Origin: Trachemys scripta elegans | Lineage: Eukaryota > Chordata > Testudines > Emydidae | DNA length: 64,000 nt | Reading direction: 5' to 3' | Assembly (NCBI RefSeq): GCF_013100865.1 | Contig: NC_048305.1 | Span: 10,251,553 to 10,315,552 of the forward strand | Shown here: positions 22,710 to 35,405 of the stretch, in pieces | How the letters are laid out: every line of letters starts with the position of its first letter | How positions within the stretch are numbered: position 1 is the stretch's first letter | Notes under the pieces: generated by a model | Databases searched by the model: none | What the model was told of the DNA's origin: nothing | Seen by the model: only the letters and a program-made list of their open reading frames with translations | Translations under genes and position numbers: made by a program

Positions 22710-23219
22710 TGTGATGGAGCAGAGAAACTACCGCTTGGCACAGCAGGGGTTAAAGAAAAGCTTTGTGTTCAGCTAGCCCCGCCCCATTATACCTGCAGCC
22801 AATGCCAAGCCTCGAGGCGGGGGAAAAGAAGGGAGCCTGGCTCAGTTGGGAGCTGACTGGCAAGGAGATAGGAACTCTCTGTTTGCCTGCCTGAAGGGAC
22901 ATATCAGTGACCTGCCAGCCATTGTAGGCAAGTAAGTCTTTCCCCCGTGAAGGGGAGTCTGCAGATAAGCCCCAACTGTGGGGAAACTGGACTAGTGGGG
23001 CCACACCCAAACTAAAGGACTGTAGTAGAAAGTAGTCCAGGGAAACTGGTCTTGACCTCACCCTGCCAGGAGGGAGACTCATCTTTCCTGTTTAGGAATT
23101 GAACTATACAGGGCCCTGGGTTGGGACCTGGTGGAGAGGGAGGGCCCTGGTCCCCCTACCATTCCTGCTGAATAATGATCTAGCCACTAGGCCACCTGGC
23201 CACCGAAGGCCTGATCACA
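22710..23219 (+). mobile_element. Candidate solo LTR, 510 bp
   Basis: The block begins TGTGATGGAGCAG and ends CTGATCACA, so it has TG…CA ends with a short terminal inverted repeat (TGTGAT/ATCACA). It contains a TATA-like ccattatacc near 22788 in a GC-rich context, consistent with an LTR promoter region. It has no coding frame and no second copy in the window, as expected for a solo LTR. No clean target duplication could be read, which weakens the call. Gypsy-type or endogenous-retroviral origin cannot be separated. Confidence 0.45.
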
Positions 23220-23359
23220 AGGCTATATATGTACCTTAGAGGGATTGATAAAATTAAATTTCATATAATCGTCTAAAGAGTTTAACTATTCAAATAGAAA
23301 ACACTGAATAGTTTTTGTTTATAAGCTTGTGAGAAAGTTGCTGAGGAAATAATAAATGT

Positions 23360-23380
23360 AAAAAAAAAAAAAAAAAAAAA
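23360..23380 (+). repeat. Poly(A) run
   Basis: Twenty-one A in a row followed by cccc. No linked retroposon was recognised. Confidence 0.9.
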
Positions 23381-23959
23381 CCCCAAGCAAAAAGTCAAAT
23401 GATTTGAATTGTTTTTAAAAGCTTGAAAAAAATCATTGATTGCAAAAGCTGAGCTCCATAGCCATGCCTGGGAGTTATTTTGATATGAACAATAGAGGCT
23501 ACGCTCGGAGGGAAAAAAATCAATAGAACCGAGCTACACAAACAGAATCAAATAGAAATGCAGGACTGTTTCTGTGAGGATGTGGGGGAAAGGAATACTA
23601 CCAAACTAATAATGAATAGTGATAAGACAACAGCATGGCATTTGAAAGACTGAGAGAGCTATTTTTGTTAAGGGAGAGATTTTTGTCTCTGCCGATATTG
23701 CTGCATTGGAGATGGTATCATTATAACCCATTCATCTGCTTGCTACCATGCTGAATGAAATTACACTTTGTAAAGATAATCATGGGGATTTGTAGGCTGA
23801 AATCTGCTGCCTCTCTGTTGCCATGGAGGGAACATATTGCAGAACTACTACAGTCAGTGGCATGGAAGCACACAGGTCACCCAAGGGTGCTCTGCAGCTC
23901 TTTGCATGGTGGAGAGAGACATTTGATGGTGGCTCTCTCCATGGGATTGTGGATGAGCA

Positions 23960-24160
23960 GGCAGTTCGGGGAAGAGGCGGGGCTAATGAGTCAGCTACAG
24001 GCTCTAGTTGCAGATATGTTCCACCTGTATAGAAGTTCTGCACGCTGCCTGTAGATTTAGGGAGGAGGATTCCATACCAGCTCAGATGAGAGCTGGTGTG
24101 AGTATGTGTACATGAAACGGGAATCACACCTTACCTCATAGTGCAGACGTCGCCTTAGTT
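23960..24160. mobile_element. TIR-element fragment related to 27072-27361
   Basis: The block agagctggtgtgagtatgtg, with cgggaatcacacc following, parallels agagctggtgtgattatgtc and gtgggaaacacattc in the element at 27072-27361. It ends in gtgcagacgtcgcctta, a plausible diverged TIR end. The left end was not found. Confidence 0.4.
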
Positions 24161-24244
24161 ACTTGAGCATAGCCTATAGCATGGGCAGAGCAGTTGCAAT
24201 TTGTCAAGCCAACCTTCACACTGGTCCCAGGTTTCAAAAGTGGC

Positions 24245-24400
24245 TGCCTGAAATAGTTGCTGACTTGGCATTTTTGCATATGGGCTCTATGGTTGAGATT
24301 TTCCAAGACAACTTGGAGATTTAGCTACTAACTTCACTGACTTCTGGTTAAATCTCCTACTCATCTTTGACTATCTGAGCCCACGTACAGGTGGGGTCTT
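24245..24400. repeat. Old dispersed repeat fragment
   Basis: Contains gttgagattttccaagacaa, ttcactgacttctgg and ctcatctttgactatctgag. This arrangement resembles the agattttcaaaagt-type elements seen near 12575 and 32617. Tentative. Confidence 0.33.
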
Positions 24401-27071
24401 ATCCAACTTCCATTAAAGTGAATGTAAAGTCTCGCACTGGCTTTAGTAGCCATTGGGTTGGGACCTACTGTGAAATTCTCTTCCTGTTTGCCACTATGTT
24501 TTATGGACTAATCATAGACCAAGATTAAAAGTGAACTAGCCATGGGAGCAAGGAAACAGCAGCAGTATTCAAAATGAAACCCCCCGTTGCTTTCTATAAC
24601 AGTACATGTTAAGCAAGCAGCACCAGTCTGGATTAAAATTTGATTGGATTTGTGGATATTTTTCCCGTACAGATAATCTGAACAAAGAGTGTTTATAACC
24701 TGTAGATAAATATGTAGGGGTCTGTTCTGCACTCCTGTGGCACAAAAAATGGAGAACAGAACCCTTGAGAGAAATTCGGAACTTGTACGATTCCTGGAGG
24801 TACTTAATTCAATCACAGTGTGCTTCAGGAGCATTTCACGGGGCAGGTAGAGGGCTAAAAAAGCTGAGCATTGTTTTCTCAACAGGCCAGAGCATGAAAA
24901 ATAACTAAGTATAGAATTCAATTATCACTACATCTGGGAACTTTTTAATTACACCATAAAGCAGTTTTAGAAAGAGAACTTAATTAGTCTTGAATATAAA
25001 ATATTAAGGGCTAGATTGTTACCTGGACTATGTATGCAGACAAGTGAGTCAGAGGGAATAAGAAAACCCCTCATCCCTCCCTTATACTGCTATGCAGACA
25101 ACCTAGAATGTAGGTCTCTGGGGAGGCTGAAGTAATATGCATTTGCCTATTCCCTCCCTGAAACAGTTGGGTTGGAAGGGGCAACATATGGGCATAGTCT
25201 TGGTTCTACCCTCCCCCAGTCTCTTCCTTGCTCCCTACATACATACCCTGCCTAAGAGCAGTGAGGCCAGCATGGAGTGAGAGGTGTAGGGAGTAATTTC
25301 TTGAAGGTATTGGCCAGTAATAAACTATTACCCTTGCAAGCAAACTGAGCTGAGAGGAAACCTTGGCTCCCTAATTCCTTCCCTGGGCTGCTCCCAGAGC
25401 TGAGCACTTGGGAGCACTGCTTCTTATTGTAGCTTGCTTCCTTGTGACCCTAAACAATTAAAGCTTTTACTCGGCTCCTTCCCTTGGTAACTACACAATG
25501 GTAGAGTCCAATCTATTACCAAACAGAGCTGAGCCAATGGCAGGAAATGGTTTCTGCAAATGTTCACTTGGAGTTGGCAATGAATCTAGGTTGGATTGTA
25601 TTTGAGATCCTTTCGTTCAACAAAAGTGCTGAATGTTTTGTATACTGTTCAGCAACATATTTCACAATTTTTCATTCAGTAATTGACTCACTGTACACCG
25701 GTTTTATGATCTTCAGCCAGCTCTGTAGCTGGTCAAAAGATATTTGGCAAATCAAGTATTTGATGGATACCACTTGAAACCTCAGAGGATAATGGGCCAA
25801 ATTGTCAGCTAGTGTCAATGTCCTGTAAATTTTCCAACATCTATTTATCCCACCTTTGAGGATCTGGCCCATTAGAGTCGGTGAATACTTTGGGATATAC
25901 GTGTCGATGTAATTATTATATAGAGTCCCTCATTGTGTGCTTTGGACTGTCTTGTTCCAAAATCCATTCACCATGTTCACATTCAAACTCAATATTTCTG
26001 TGCTTTATCAGATATGTAAAAAATGGCAGGCTATTAATGAGACACTCTTTAACACATTAAGCACCTTTTCAAAGACCAGTTTAATTGTTTTAGGCAGTGT
26101 CAGATAAGTAGTGTCTAAAATGTGTATTGTGATCCTGTACAACAGAGTAATTAGCATTTTTTCATCCCTAGGGTTAATGTTGAACTGAATTAATGCACAG
26201 AGAGCAAGAGAGAACAGAACCTGATCTTGCTTGTTCAAGGGGCTGTGTCTGCTGTAGCCCTCACATCTCTCCTTATTTCTCTCAGATCTAACCCACTCAT
26301 GTCTAGTGTCTCCATTTCCCTCCCCTACTTCTTGTGTCCAGTTCAGAGACCAGGATTCTGAGCTTTATCCAAAATTAGTGCCTGATAACACCACTTTTGT
26401 GGAGTGAGGAGAAGCTGCTCTTTTTTAGGCATTTTACTCTGCGTACTACACGCTAATTAGTGTGTTTGACATTAAGTCTCCATTCTCCACCAGCAGAATC
26501 ACCCACTTGTGGGGCAAAGAGGCCCTAAAACATATAAATCCACCATTAGTGCACGACAGAATCTCCTACATGGCCATGCAATTATCTAGATACTGCTCCT
26601 CTAATCCAAAGTCAAAACTACTTGTCATTCTTAAACCTGGTTCCCGTGTAGTGATGAATCCCCGATGAAGAACAAAGCTTGTGCACCACATACTTTTTGT
26701 CTGCATTGTTAGAACGTAATTAGAATCGTAGAGCAATAATGATAGCATATGCACAGAGGTCTCGTATTGTGGTGGGAACGGTAGAAACTGGTGATTAAGG
26801 TACAATAATAGTTTGCATTTCAATCTTCTATTTGGGATCTGATGTTTTCCCAGTTTGGCCTTTGCACAAGAATGTGGGGGCTTTTCATTTGCTTGCTTGT
26901 GTGTTTGTTGCTTGTTTTTTTTTTTTTTGAGTGTTTTGCCCAAACCTATTCATTCGTTTTTTAAAAAACAGAGATTTCTTCCTCACTGCTTGGCAGCTTG
27001 TGTAATCCTTTAGACCTGTGCAAAGCGGGTTTTAAATGCTGCCAGATTAGAGCCATAGGCTTTGAGCCATA

Positions 27072-27361
27072 GGCTACATCTACACTTGGAGCTAGGGCTG
27101 TGATTGCCAGCTCTAGACATACATGTGCTAGTTCTAGCCACAGTAGAATGGGCAATGGAGAGCGGTGGTGTGGAGTAGCTGTCCCAAGAACACGCCCATG
27201 GGGTATGGGCAAGTTTGTACTCAGGGCAACTAGCTCATGCTGCTGGTTGCTGCTCCTATAGTATTGCAACACCACTTCTATTTTTAGAGCAATGAGAGCT
27301 GGTGTGATTATGTCTGCTCAAGTGGGAAACACATTCCTAGCTCCAAGCACAGATGTAGTCT
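27072..27361. mobile_element. Non-autonomous TIR DNA element, 290 bp
   Basis: The left end ctacatctacacttggagct pairs with the right end, which reads agactacatctgtgcttgg as its reverse complement and continues into agctagg. The terminal inverted repeat is thus about 25 bp. The interior includes cccatggggtatgggcaag and has no transposase. A short direct duplication (gagccataggct) lies just left of it. No 8-bp duplication was confirmed. Confidence 0.65.
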
Positions 27362-28374
27362 CAGTTGTGCTGCCTCTCAAGCCCAAGTGTCAGTGACTAC
27401 CCAAGGTGTTATATCGGGAGAGCTGAGCCCAAGGAAAGTGGAAAATATGTCTCCTATTAACAAAACTCCTTCCAATATTCTTGGAATGATTTTAGCACTG
27501 AAATTACTTGAGGTAGAAATCACAAACTGGCATGGAAGCAGCCCTTATGGAGGACAAATGCCTTTGAGTGTTCTGGTGAAATTTGCCTTTGATTTGACTT
27601 TCCAAGAACACGCTGCACAGACGCCATTTTTCTCACAGAGACTGGTGCACAGATAATGACCATTGTGTTGCACTTGCACTGATGGCTAACTTAGCTGAGC
27701 AGTGAAAGATTTTCTGAAGGTGAAAGCAGAAAAAGATTATTCAATGGAAAGCTTTCCACATCCAGGATCTGTAAGTCCTTTCTGGCCTTCAAATCATTGC
27801 ATCTATGCATTAATTAATATTTGCAGGGAACACCGAAGATTCAGAAGTACGCTATGCATTTCGGGCACTAATGTTGTCTTTTTTGTGCCTGTTCTCTGGC
27901 TAAATCACTTTCCCCCATATCAATCTGGCATATTTCACAAGTAAAATATTTTTAAAATGTTGCTTGAGAAAAGTTTCCCTTCAAGCCCTTCAGGATGTCT
28001 TAGAAGTGAAGCCAAACTTGTGGAACATGCAACTGGGTTGAAAAATGTGTTCATATGTCAGAACGTGAAGGTATCATCACTCTCATGCATATCAGGAACG
28101 TTATTATCCAGCCAAAATGACCCCTGTTCAGGTGCGTTGGGGAGGCTGGCATAAATGTAAGGTGTGATAGTGGAACATCATAACTCAGCTACCTATAGTC
28201 TGTGTCTGCACTAGGAAAACTAGAAATTGTAATTCACAAAAGGTGCAGATGCACCATTGGTAGCAATAGGGGAGCTATGGAGAAGGGAATCATGCATATT
28301 TGCCACTGTATCATCTAGTCCTGATCTGAGGCAGGTTAAATGACATTGTGGTAGAAACTCATGACTAGAACAGA

Positions 28375-28772
28375 TCAAAAAATTTATGATGGAACTTTCT
28401 TCTCTTGGAAAATGCTGTTTCCTTGAAATCAAAACTTTCAGTGGGAACATTTCAATTTCTACAAAATTTTGTTTAGGGAAAAAATGAGAGAAAAATATTG
28501 AAATGGAACATTTTGAGTTTTTGTTTTGAAGTGTTTCATTTTGAAATTTATATTTATATAAAAAAGGTCAGTCAGAACAAAATGTTTTGATTTTTATCAA
28601 ACCAGAAGTTTCAATTGACCCAAAATGAGGGTTTCCCCCCCCCCAAAATGTTATTTCATGGGAAATTTTGAAATATTTTGTTTTTATTTTAATTTGGAAT
28701 GAAGACCAAGTTTGAAACATTGGAATTTCAGTTCTGTGGGAAATTCCAAAATTTTAACCAGCTCTGCTCCTG
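28375..28772. repeat. AT-rich dispersed element
   Basis: Runs such as tggaacattttgag, caaaatgttttg, gaaatattttgt and ttgaaacattggaatttcag end in aattttaaccagctctg. The ending matches aaccagctcta at the end of 62480-62870. I treat them as one family. Confidence 0.45.
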
Positions 28773-30899
28773 ACACTTACAACTTCCACAGATGTTACCA
28801 TCAGTGGAGAATTTTGGGTGCCAGTATTTTCAGTGTAGAAGCAGCCTTTTTGTCATGGAATGTTTATTAACTTCACAACTCATCTGGCAGTTTTTCTGTT
28901 TATACCCAATGGTGAGACAGTCAGAATTTCATCTGTGGTACTTATTATTATCCGTCATTTGCATCATGGTAGTGCATAAAAGTTCCAATCAGAGATCAGG
29001 ACCCCTTTCGGTTGGCACCATACATGACCAAAAGATGGTTTGATTCCCTTTACAATCCAAATATGTGCTCAGACAACAGGTGGATACAACTAACAAGTGG
29101 GTGAGCACAAAATAACAGTGAGATAATTATTATTAGCATAACAAGCAGCAGTCTTGGCAGGCCAGTTGCTTAGCCATTATTGAGCCCTTTGTAGGGGTCA
29201 GATGACGGTGAGTTTTAAGGAGGCATGGGCATAGACAATTTGGGGCTATGCCTCCCCCAAAATGTAGGGATTGCATTAATAAATAAAGGAAACACTGAAT
29301 ATAGAACAGTAGTTCATTTGGCTCAGTTTATTAAAAGTGGGCAAATTTAGTAGTGGTACAAAACTATTCATTAAAGCAATATTCAACAGCTATTGTTTCA
29401 TTACTTTTAAACTCTAACCCCCTACTCTCCAAAATAAATAAAAGAATGTATGCCTGTGGGAGGAGTTTGAAGGAGGACAATGGCACTTTATGGATTTTAC
29501 CCCCCATGCAGAAGAGTAAGTGCAAAAGATTGTAGTTGATTGGTTGGGAATTGATTTGCTTGGAGGGCCATTATATTCACTGCCACACCATCAGCGCCTT
29601 AAAAGATAAACTCAGACCTTCATATTTCAAGCACCTGTTTATTAAAAGTTACAAAACCTATTATTTGAAATATTGTAATAGATTTCGAAGAGGCATGCAG
29701 GATGGAAATGTGTTTGTGAGCAGAAGGGCACTCTCATATATACACATATTATACAGCTTGGGAGAAATGCACAGTATCAGGGGGAAAAAACAACAACTTT
29801 GGACATGTTTCTTTTATGTCAGAAAATTCTGCTGTTTATTTTCTGAATGTGAGGGTTGAACCCTGTTATGAACAGTTTAATGACCACACAGTGCTTGCTG
29901 TATTCTTCCTCTCTGCATTGGGAGGCCAGTGATTTTCCGTTTCATACTCACTACTCTCTAGCTTGCCATAGTGATCTCTCAAAGTCAGTACGGATTTGTT
30001 AACACTGAGTTTGAATAAGGGTCTTTTTAAATTTCTCTTATTTGGGGGAATGTTTGCACAGTAGTTTCGTAATGTCAAGGCATAAAGGGCAACAATTTTA
30101 TTATGCAATGTAACTTACTAACCCTGAACCATCATTTTCAGCTAAGAGCTTTGGGTAGGGAATATTTTACACAAAGTTTTTTGGCACTAAGTTTGCCAGA
30201 TCCTCTAACAGAGGCAGTTCGTTCTAATGTTTCAAACATAGGTCATGGTTTTATTCCTGCTCGTTGTGACACCGTGGACAATTCATTTTAATTCTCTGTG
30301 CCTGGGTTGACAAATGTGGATGACAAACATGTTTTTAAAATGAACTTTGAAATGGGAAAAAAATACTCAGCTATTCAGAGTAAAATCCTGGCTCCAATGA
30401 AGTTAATAACAAAACACCCCCTGATCTCTGTGAAGTCAGGATTTCGCTTCAGTCTTTTAAAGAGCCATTTTGGGGGTGGAGGAGACTGGACTGAACTGTG
30501 TTTTTGTTGATTTAGTTGTTTTGGTTTTTGTGGGGTACTTTATTGGTCAAGTCTGATGGTGCCCACAGCTTGATAGGTGCCTCTCTGGAAGTAACTGAAT
30601 TTCTTACAAATAACCTGTCATGTTTTTGTTTAACACATATATCACAGCAAACGAATCAATTCAATTAGACTTCAAACACTGCCACAAGGGATAGATCTTG
30701 ATTAATGCAAGGAGCTTGAGGAGAATAGATTTAATGGCAAGGAACCATGTATTGGAAATGTATTGCCATTCGCATGTAAATTGATCAGGAATATGGGCTC
30801 TTTTGTTCAGACCCAAACGTATGGATTCAGTTCTTAATTTAGAGTGTAATTACAGTGGTCTGTGACAGACACAGGTATAATTTATTCTTTTCCATTGGC

Positions 30900-31265
30900 C
30901 TTTTCCCAGAGGCTTGCTCTCTTTACCCTCTCCTCTGTACGAGACCACAGCCAGAGACCAATTTCTTTGTGTCTCTAAAAGGGGAAGAGAACTGGGCAAA
31001 TTCTGTTGATCCCCATTGGAGCCATGCTAGGGTGGAAGCAGAGCGGTAGCGGCTTAGCAGAGGTTCCCAAGCCGTTCTGCCTGTGCCGGGCAGATGGAAA
31101 GAGCTCAGCTGCTGCCCTTGCTGACACTTCAGGAAGAGTTTGCTGCCAGTTGCTGGCAGGAGTCTGAGGGATGGGGATAGGCTGGGAGTTTGCCCAGGCT
31201 TCCTTGAAGCTACAGAGCACTGCACGGCTGGGCAATTTACACGCCCCCTGCCTAGCACTCCAGGC
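30900..31265. other. GC-richer block of unknown nature inside intron 2
   Basis: This stretch has a higher G+C content than its surroundings, and overlapping open frames of 60-115 codons occur on both strands. None resembles a known protein, and no frame has convincing splice or start context on its own. It could be an unrecognised repeat or a regulatory block. Confidence 0.3.
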
Positions 31266-32616
31266 AAAATGAATAACTTTTATTCCAGCAACAGTGCAGC
31301 GACACAAGTGCTCAGTCATGAGCATTGACAGGACTCAGGCCTTTTTTAACTTGCTTCTATGGCATGATGAGCCCTGTCTGTGCTAGTGATTGTACCATTA
31401 CTACCACAGGGGGAATGTGGGTCCTTTTTATGAGTGCAGTTAAGGTGGTGGTGGTGGGGGAGAGGGAGTAGTTCTGCATTCTGCTGGGTAACTGTGCCAG
31501 GAGCAGGGAAAGGGCACACACATCGTTTTCTTCCCTTCTTGGGCAGGAGAAGCCAAAGCTTATCCTTGCCATAGAAGTTTGAACAAGCCCTTATCAGACC
31601 TGGGTTACCACAGACATTCATCTCAATGAATTTTCTTTAAAGCACTTTAGTGGCATACAATTAGGTGCTAATATAATTGCCCCTCTGTTTCCTTGGCAAT
31701 AAACAGATACTCAAGAGTGGATAAAGTAGGCAGACAAAGGCCAAGTCATTTCTCAGAATGAGGGAATCAAATTATTGCTGAGGAAAACAGAGAGGAAATG
31801 GTGTTGTTGCTACTAGAATGCCAGCTTAATGCAATATTGATGTGCTTTATTTTTAATTATTAACACTAGTCTTGGTTGACCACTGATACCAGCATTGGCA
31901 GTGGGGGGGTCACTTGAAATAGTAAGAAACTGATAATGCTACCCCAGTTACTTTCTTGTGGTCCTGTATTCTGAGTGGCAAGGAGGTCTCCTGGAATTAA
32001 GAATGAGTATAATCGGAACTATTGTTCTGGACAGAACAGTAATAGTAGTTCAGCAGACAGAGGGGAGAAAGGAAACAGGTATATCTACCCTCGTTTCTGA
32101 GGGAATTAACATTGTATTACTGAATGTAAACAAAATAACTCAATGAGTTGGAGGGTCTAAAATTCAAGCTAAAAGCGGATGCAGATGGGAAATCATTCGC
32201 AGTATTCATAATTATGCTGTTTGTTGTGGTAGATAATTCTAATGAACCCATCCCCTTGGCATCTGGGCAGACTATGCCCTTGATTGTGGATGAATGTCAG
32301 TAGCATACAATCCATTTTTCATTACTACAAAAAATGGGTCCTAGGTACTTTAAATTCTTTGTAATATTTAAGACCTTGGTTTCTGGAATGTAATTTGCAA
32401 TTTCCTGGGATGTAATTTGCTGGAGATAATTTTACACCAGTGCGGTATGGAAATGACTCAAAATCATGGCCAAGTGTGTCATTTCGCCACTCTCAGAGCC
32501 TCAGGAGTCGGACTCACTTCAGAGCAGAAACATGTAATTCATCTTTTTTTTTCATATTTGAAAATATATATATTAAAAAGCATGATAAGCTGTCTCTACC
32601 TATTCAGCAGTTAGGG

Positions 32617-32830
32617 CCAGATTGTCAAAAGTGCTCAGGTCCAGATTGTCTAGTACTCAGTGCCCACAATTGCAGGACAGCTTTTTGAATGAGCTGAACC
32701 GCTATTTAGGACTTAATATAAGGGGGAGATTTTCAAAAGTTAAGCACTTGTGTAAGTGATTGCAGGACTCAAGTATTATTTGTGGGTCTAAATGGGAGCT
32801 GAGCTCTTCTGACAATCTTGTCTGGTCTAT
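32617..32830. repeat. Old dispersed repeat with internal repeats
   Basis: Contains ggccagattgtcaaaagtgc, a near-repeat ggtccagattgtctag, then ggagattttcaaaagttaag and tgggagctgagctcttctg. This style is typical of reptilian non-autonomous elements. No terminal duplication was identified. Confidence 0.4.
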
Positions 32831-33369
32831 ATGCTATGAGAAGTAATGCTACATTAACTGTAATGCACTGATTCCCCAATTTTATATATTTCTACTTTTC
32901 TATTCTCTTCCATGGTTCCCTCCACCCGCACCCAGACATAACTAGGGCTAGATCTGCACAATTCTTCGAATATTATAAAAATATAGAAGTTCTTTTCTAA
33001 ATTATGTGGTACCATCTGTTGTAAAACAGATACTTTTAAGCATCCATATTGGGCAAATTCTATCCTCCATTATAGCTATTTAAATCTGAAATTACTCTGT
33101 TGAAGGCAAAGTGTAATTGTTATTATTGGAGACAGTGGTTACTCCAGGTTTACAATGTTGTAAATGAGACAAGATTGGACCCAGTATTTTCAGTTATTCG
33201 CTATTTCCTGTTTGCTATTCAGATACTTGGTATGGGCCAAATGATGCTACCTTTACTTATGTAGAGTAGTACTTTACTCCATGAATAGGCCCACTGGTTT
33301 TAATGGTGCTACTCAAGTAGTAATTTATATGCCCAGGAGTAAGAGTAACAGCATCTAGCCATAGGCATA

Positions 33370-33550
33370 AAGCCTACTTCATCTGGTGGTCTCAAAACAC
33401 ATTACAAAGACGTGTTATCCCAGTTTCACATATGGCAAAAACAAGGCACAGACATATGAAGGACTTTTCCAAAGGTTACACGGTGAGGCAGTGGCAACTG
33501 GGAACATTTTCTCACTCCCGGATCTCTATCAGACAACATTGTTGTCAACC
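33370..33550 (-). mobile_element. MIR-type SINE, minus strand
   Basis: The plus strand reads cccagtttcacatatgg, aaacaaggcacagacatatg, gacttttccaaaggttac and acggtgaggcagtgg. This is the reverse complement of a diverged MIR core (compare gccttgggcaagtca on the other strand). Both ends are weak. Confidence 0.6.
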
Positions 33551-34230
33551 ACGTCATATTGTGAGAAATGTGTTGCTAATGTTGGGGGTCATGAATAAAT
33601 ATCTGAGCATGGGTTTCTGAATCTGCACTTTCCTCAATCTCTACCCAGCCTAGTAAGAGTTGGGCTGATTCACAGCCAGAGCTAGAAGACCAAAGAGAAG
33701 TGGGAATCTGCAAAGGGGAAGAGTTTTGAGGAAAGGGGATATTTATGTGGTCGCCACTTCCTAGTTAGTTCTGCAACTTTTGCCCAACGAAGTTCACGTT
33801 TTTGGTTGGTTGGTGAGTGGGAGGGTGAAAGGGTGGCAAATGGAAAGGACTGGTTGTGACTGGTAGCATGATACTCTAGTCCTGAAAAAGTCAGCCTCTC
33901 ACAGGACCAATATCTCTTCCTTTTCCCTTCCAAGGCTTGTGCAAACTGGAAAAATCATAGGAATGTTCAGTCATATTGAGCCTCTTATTACTACACACAC
34001 AGAAGTGATGAAGACTATTAAAACTTAAATAAATAAAAGTCTGAGAAAACAGAATGTCAGTGAAAATCAAGAACTGAAAACCTAGCATTATACCAATTAT
34101 TGCCATTCTAAAGCCAAAAGAGTAAGGTTTGGGGGAGTAATGGTTACCTTATCTAATATGGTAATGAATTCTAGCACCTTGGCTATGTGTTTGCTGCCAA
34201 AAAAGTTTTTAGAATGAGATCACTAACTCG

Positions 34231-34373
34231 TAAAATCCTCCGGGAAACACAAGGCACAGATAGTTTTTACTTCAGTGTAGCTGGTCAAGGTCAACAGCAT
34301 ACCCTGACCTTGGGTTGACTTCGACTAGCTACATAGAAGTAGAAACTACCTGTGTCTCTCTTGTGGGATTTTA
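34231..34373. mobile_element. Fold-back (palindromic) MITE core
   Basis: The segment is a long imperfect inverted repeat. Its first half (taaaatcctccgggaaacac … tagtttttacttcagtgtag) pairs with its second half (agctacatagaagtagaaac … cttgtgggatttta). Arms are about 70 bp with modest divergence. A TIR-like end, gtgaagacttagcc, lies further right at about 34432-34445, suggesting the whole element may extend to there. Confidence 0.75.
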
Positions 34374-34928
34374 CAGTAAAATAACTAATTCAAGAGAGTT
34401 ATCTTGCTGTGAAAACACACCTTTTTGATAGTGAAGACTTAGCCTAAGATTTGAAAATCAGGCTAAGTTTAGGAAGGGTCTCTCTTTTTTCTATCTGGAT
34501 ACAGTTTGGGGCTCGGACTTTAAGAGGTCAGAGCCAAGACCTGATCTTTAATGATAATAATTAATTAATGCTTAGCTATTATATGGCATTCTTCAAAGTG
34601 GCCAAGTAGCATTAAACAGATAAGATTTTTTTTTCCGTTCAGTGATCAAACTAAGAATGCCTTATCTAGTTCAGTTTATGAGAAGTATAAACCTTGATGT
34701 GTTAAGTAAACAATTTCTTTTGATTTAAATCCATTTTCTTTCTGTTTTAAGAGAGAAAATCTTTCTTAACTCTTATATTAGGAAATTCTCCCATTGTGTG
34801 CGTGTTTCAGGCAGATTGCCCCAAAGGAGAAAAGAACCATGCAATCTGGGAGAATAGTTGCTAAAGGGTAAACAGTTTATGGGAGTTAAACCACCCACTC
34901 CATTTTAGGTAAAAGGCATGAACAGAAT

Positions 34929-35405
34929 CAGGGCCGGCTCCAGGCACCAGCTGAGCAAACTGGTGCTTGGGGCGGCCGATTGTTCGAGGCGGCATTCTGC
35001 CCAATCCTAGGGCGGCACGGCCGCTTTTTTTTTGTTGTTGTTCCACTCCGGCCACCCTGTAGAGGGCAGCGGCGCGGAGAACCAGAGCGCCCTGCAGGGC
35101 AGTCCTCTTCCTTCCCTCCCCGTCGACCGGAGCGGAGCCCTCGCGGAAGGTGGCAGGAGGCGGCACAGCGGGAGGGGCCGCGTGGCAGGGCCCCTGCTGT
35201 AGCCCTGGCCGCCCCCTTCTCTCTCTCTCTCCCGCCCGCTCCCACCCCCTCCCCCACTCCCCCCAGCCAGTCCCCCTGCACCCGCACTCTGGCTGCGCAG
35301 CAGGTTTGTGGGTTTTTTTTGTTTCTTTTTGCTTTGCCGTTCTGGCCGCCCCGTTTTTGTTTTTTTTTTTTGCTTGGGGCAGCCAAAAAGCCAGAGCCAG
35401 CCCTG
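34929..35405. mobile_element. Non-autonomous hAT-type DNA transposon, 477 bp
   Basis: The left end is CAGGGCCGGCTCCAGG and the reverse complement of the right end is CAGGGCTGGCTCTGG. A perfect 8-bp target duplication, aacagaat, is at 34921-34928 and 35406-35413. The interior is very GC-rich with T-rich tracts. It produces several overlapping open frames of 100-177 codons on both strands, rich in Pro/Arg/Gly, that are compositional artefacts. The ends match the family of the element at 478-779. Confidence 0.9.

Noticed and set aside
24508..24921. 137-codon minus-strand open frame
   Set aside because: No recognisable domain, no convincing start context or splice sites, and a composition like surrounding intron. 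A chance frame.
30225..30340. Possible MIR core (gtgacaccgtggacaattca, ctctgtgcctgggt)
   Set aside because: The match is short and lacks the rest of the element, so I could not support it as a feature.
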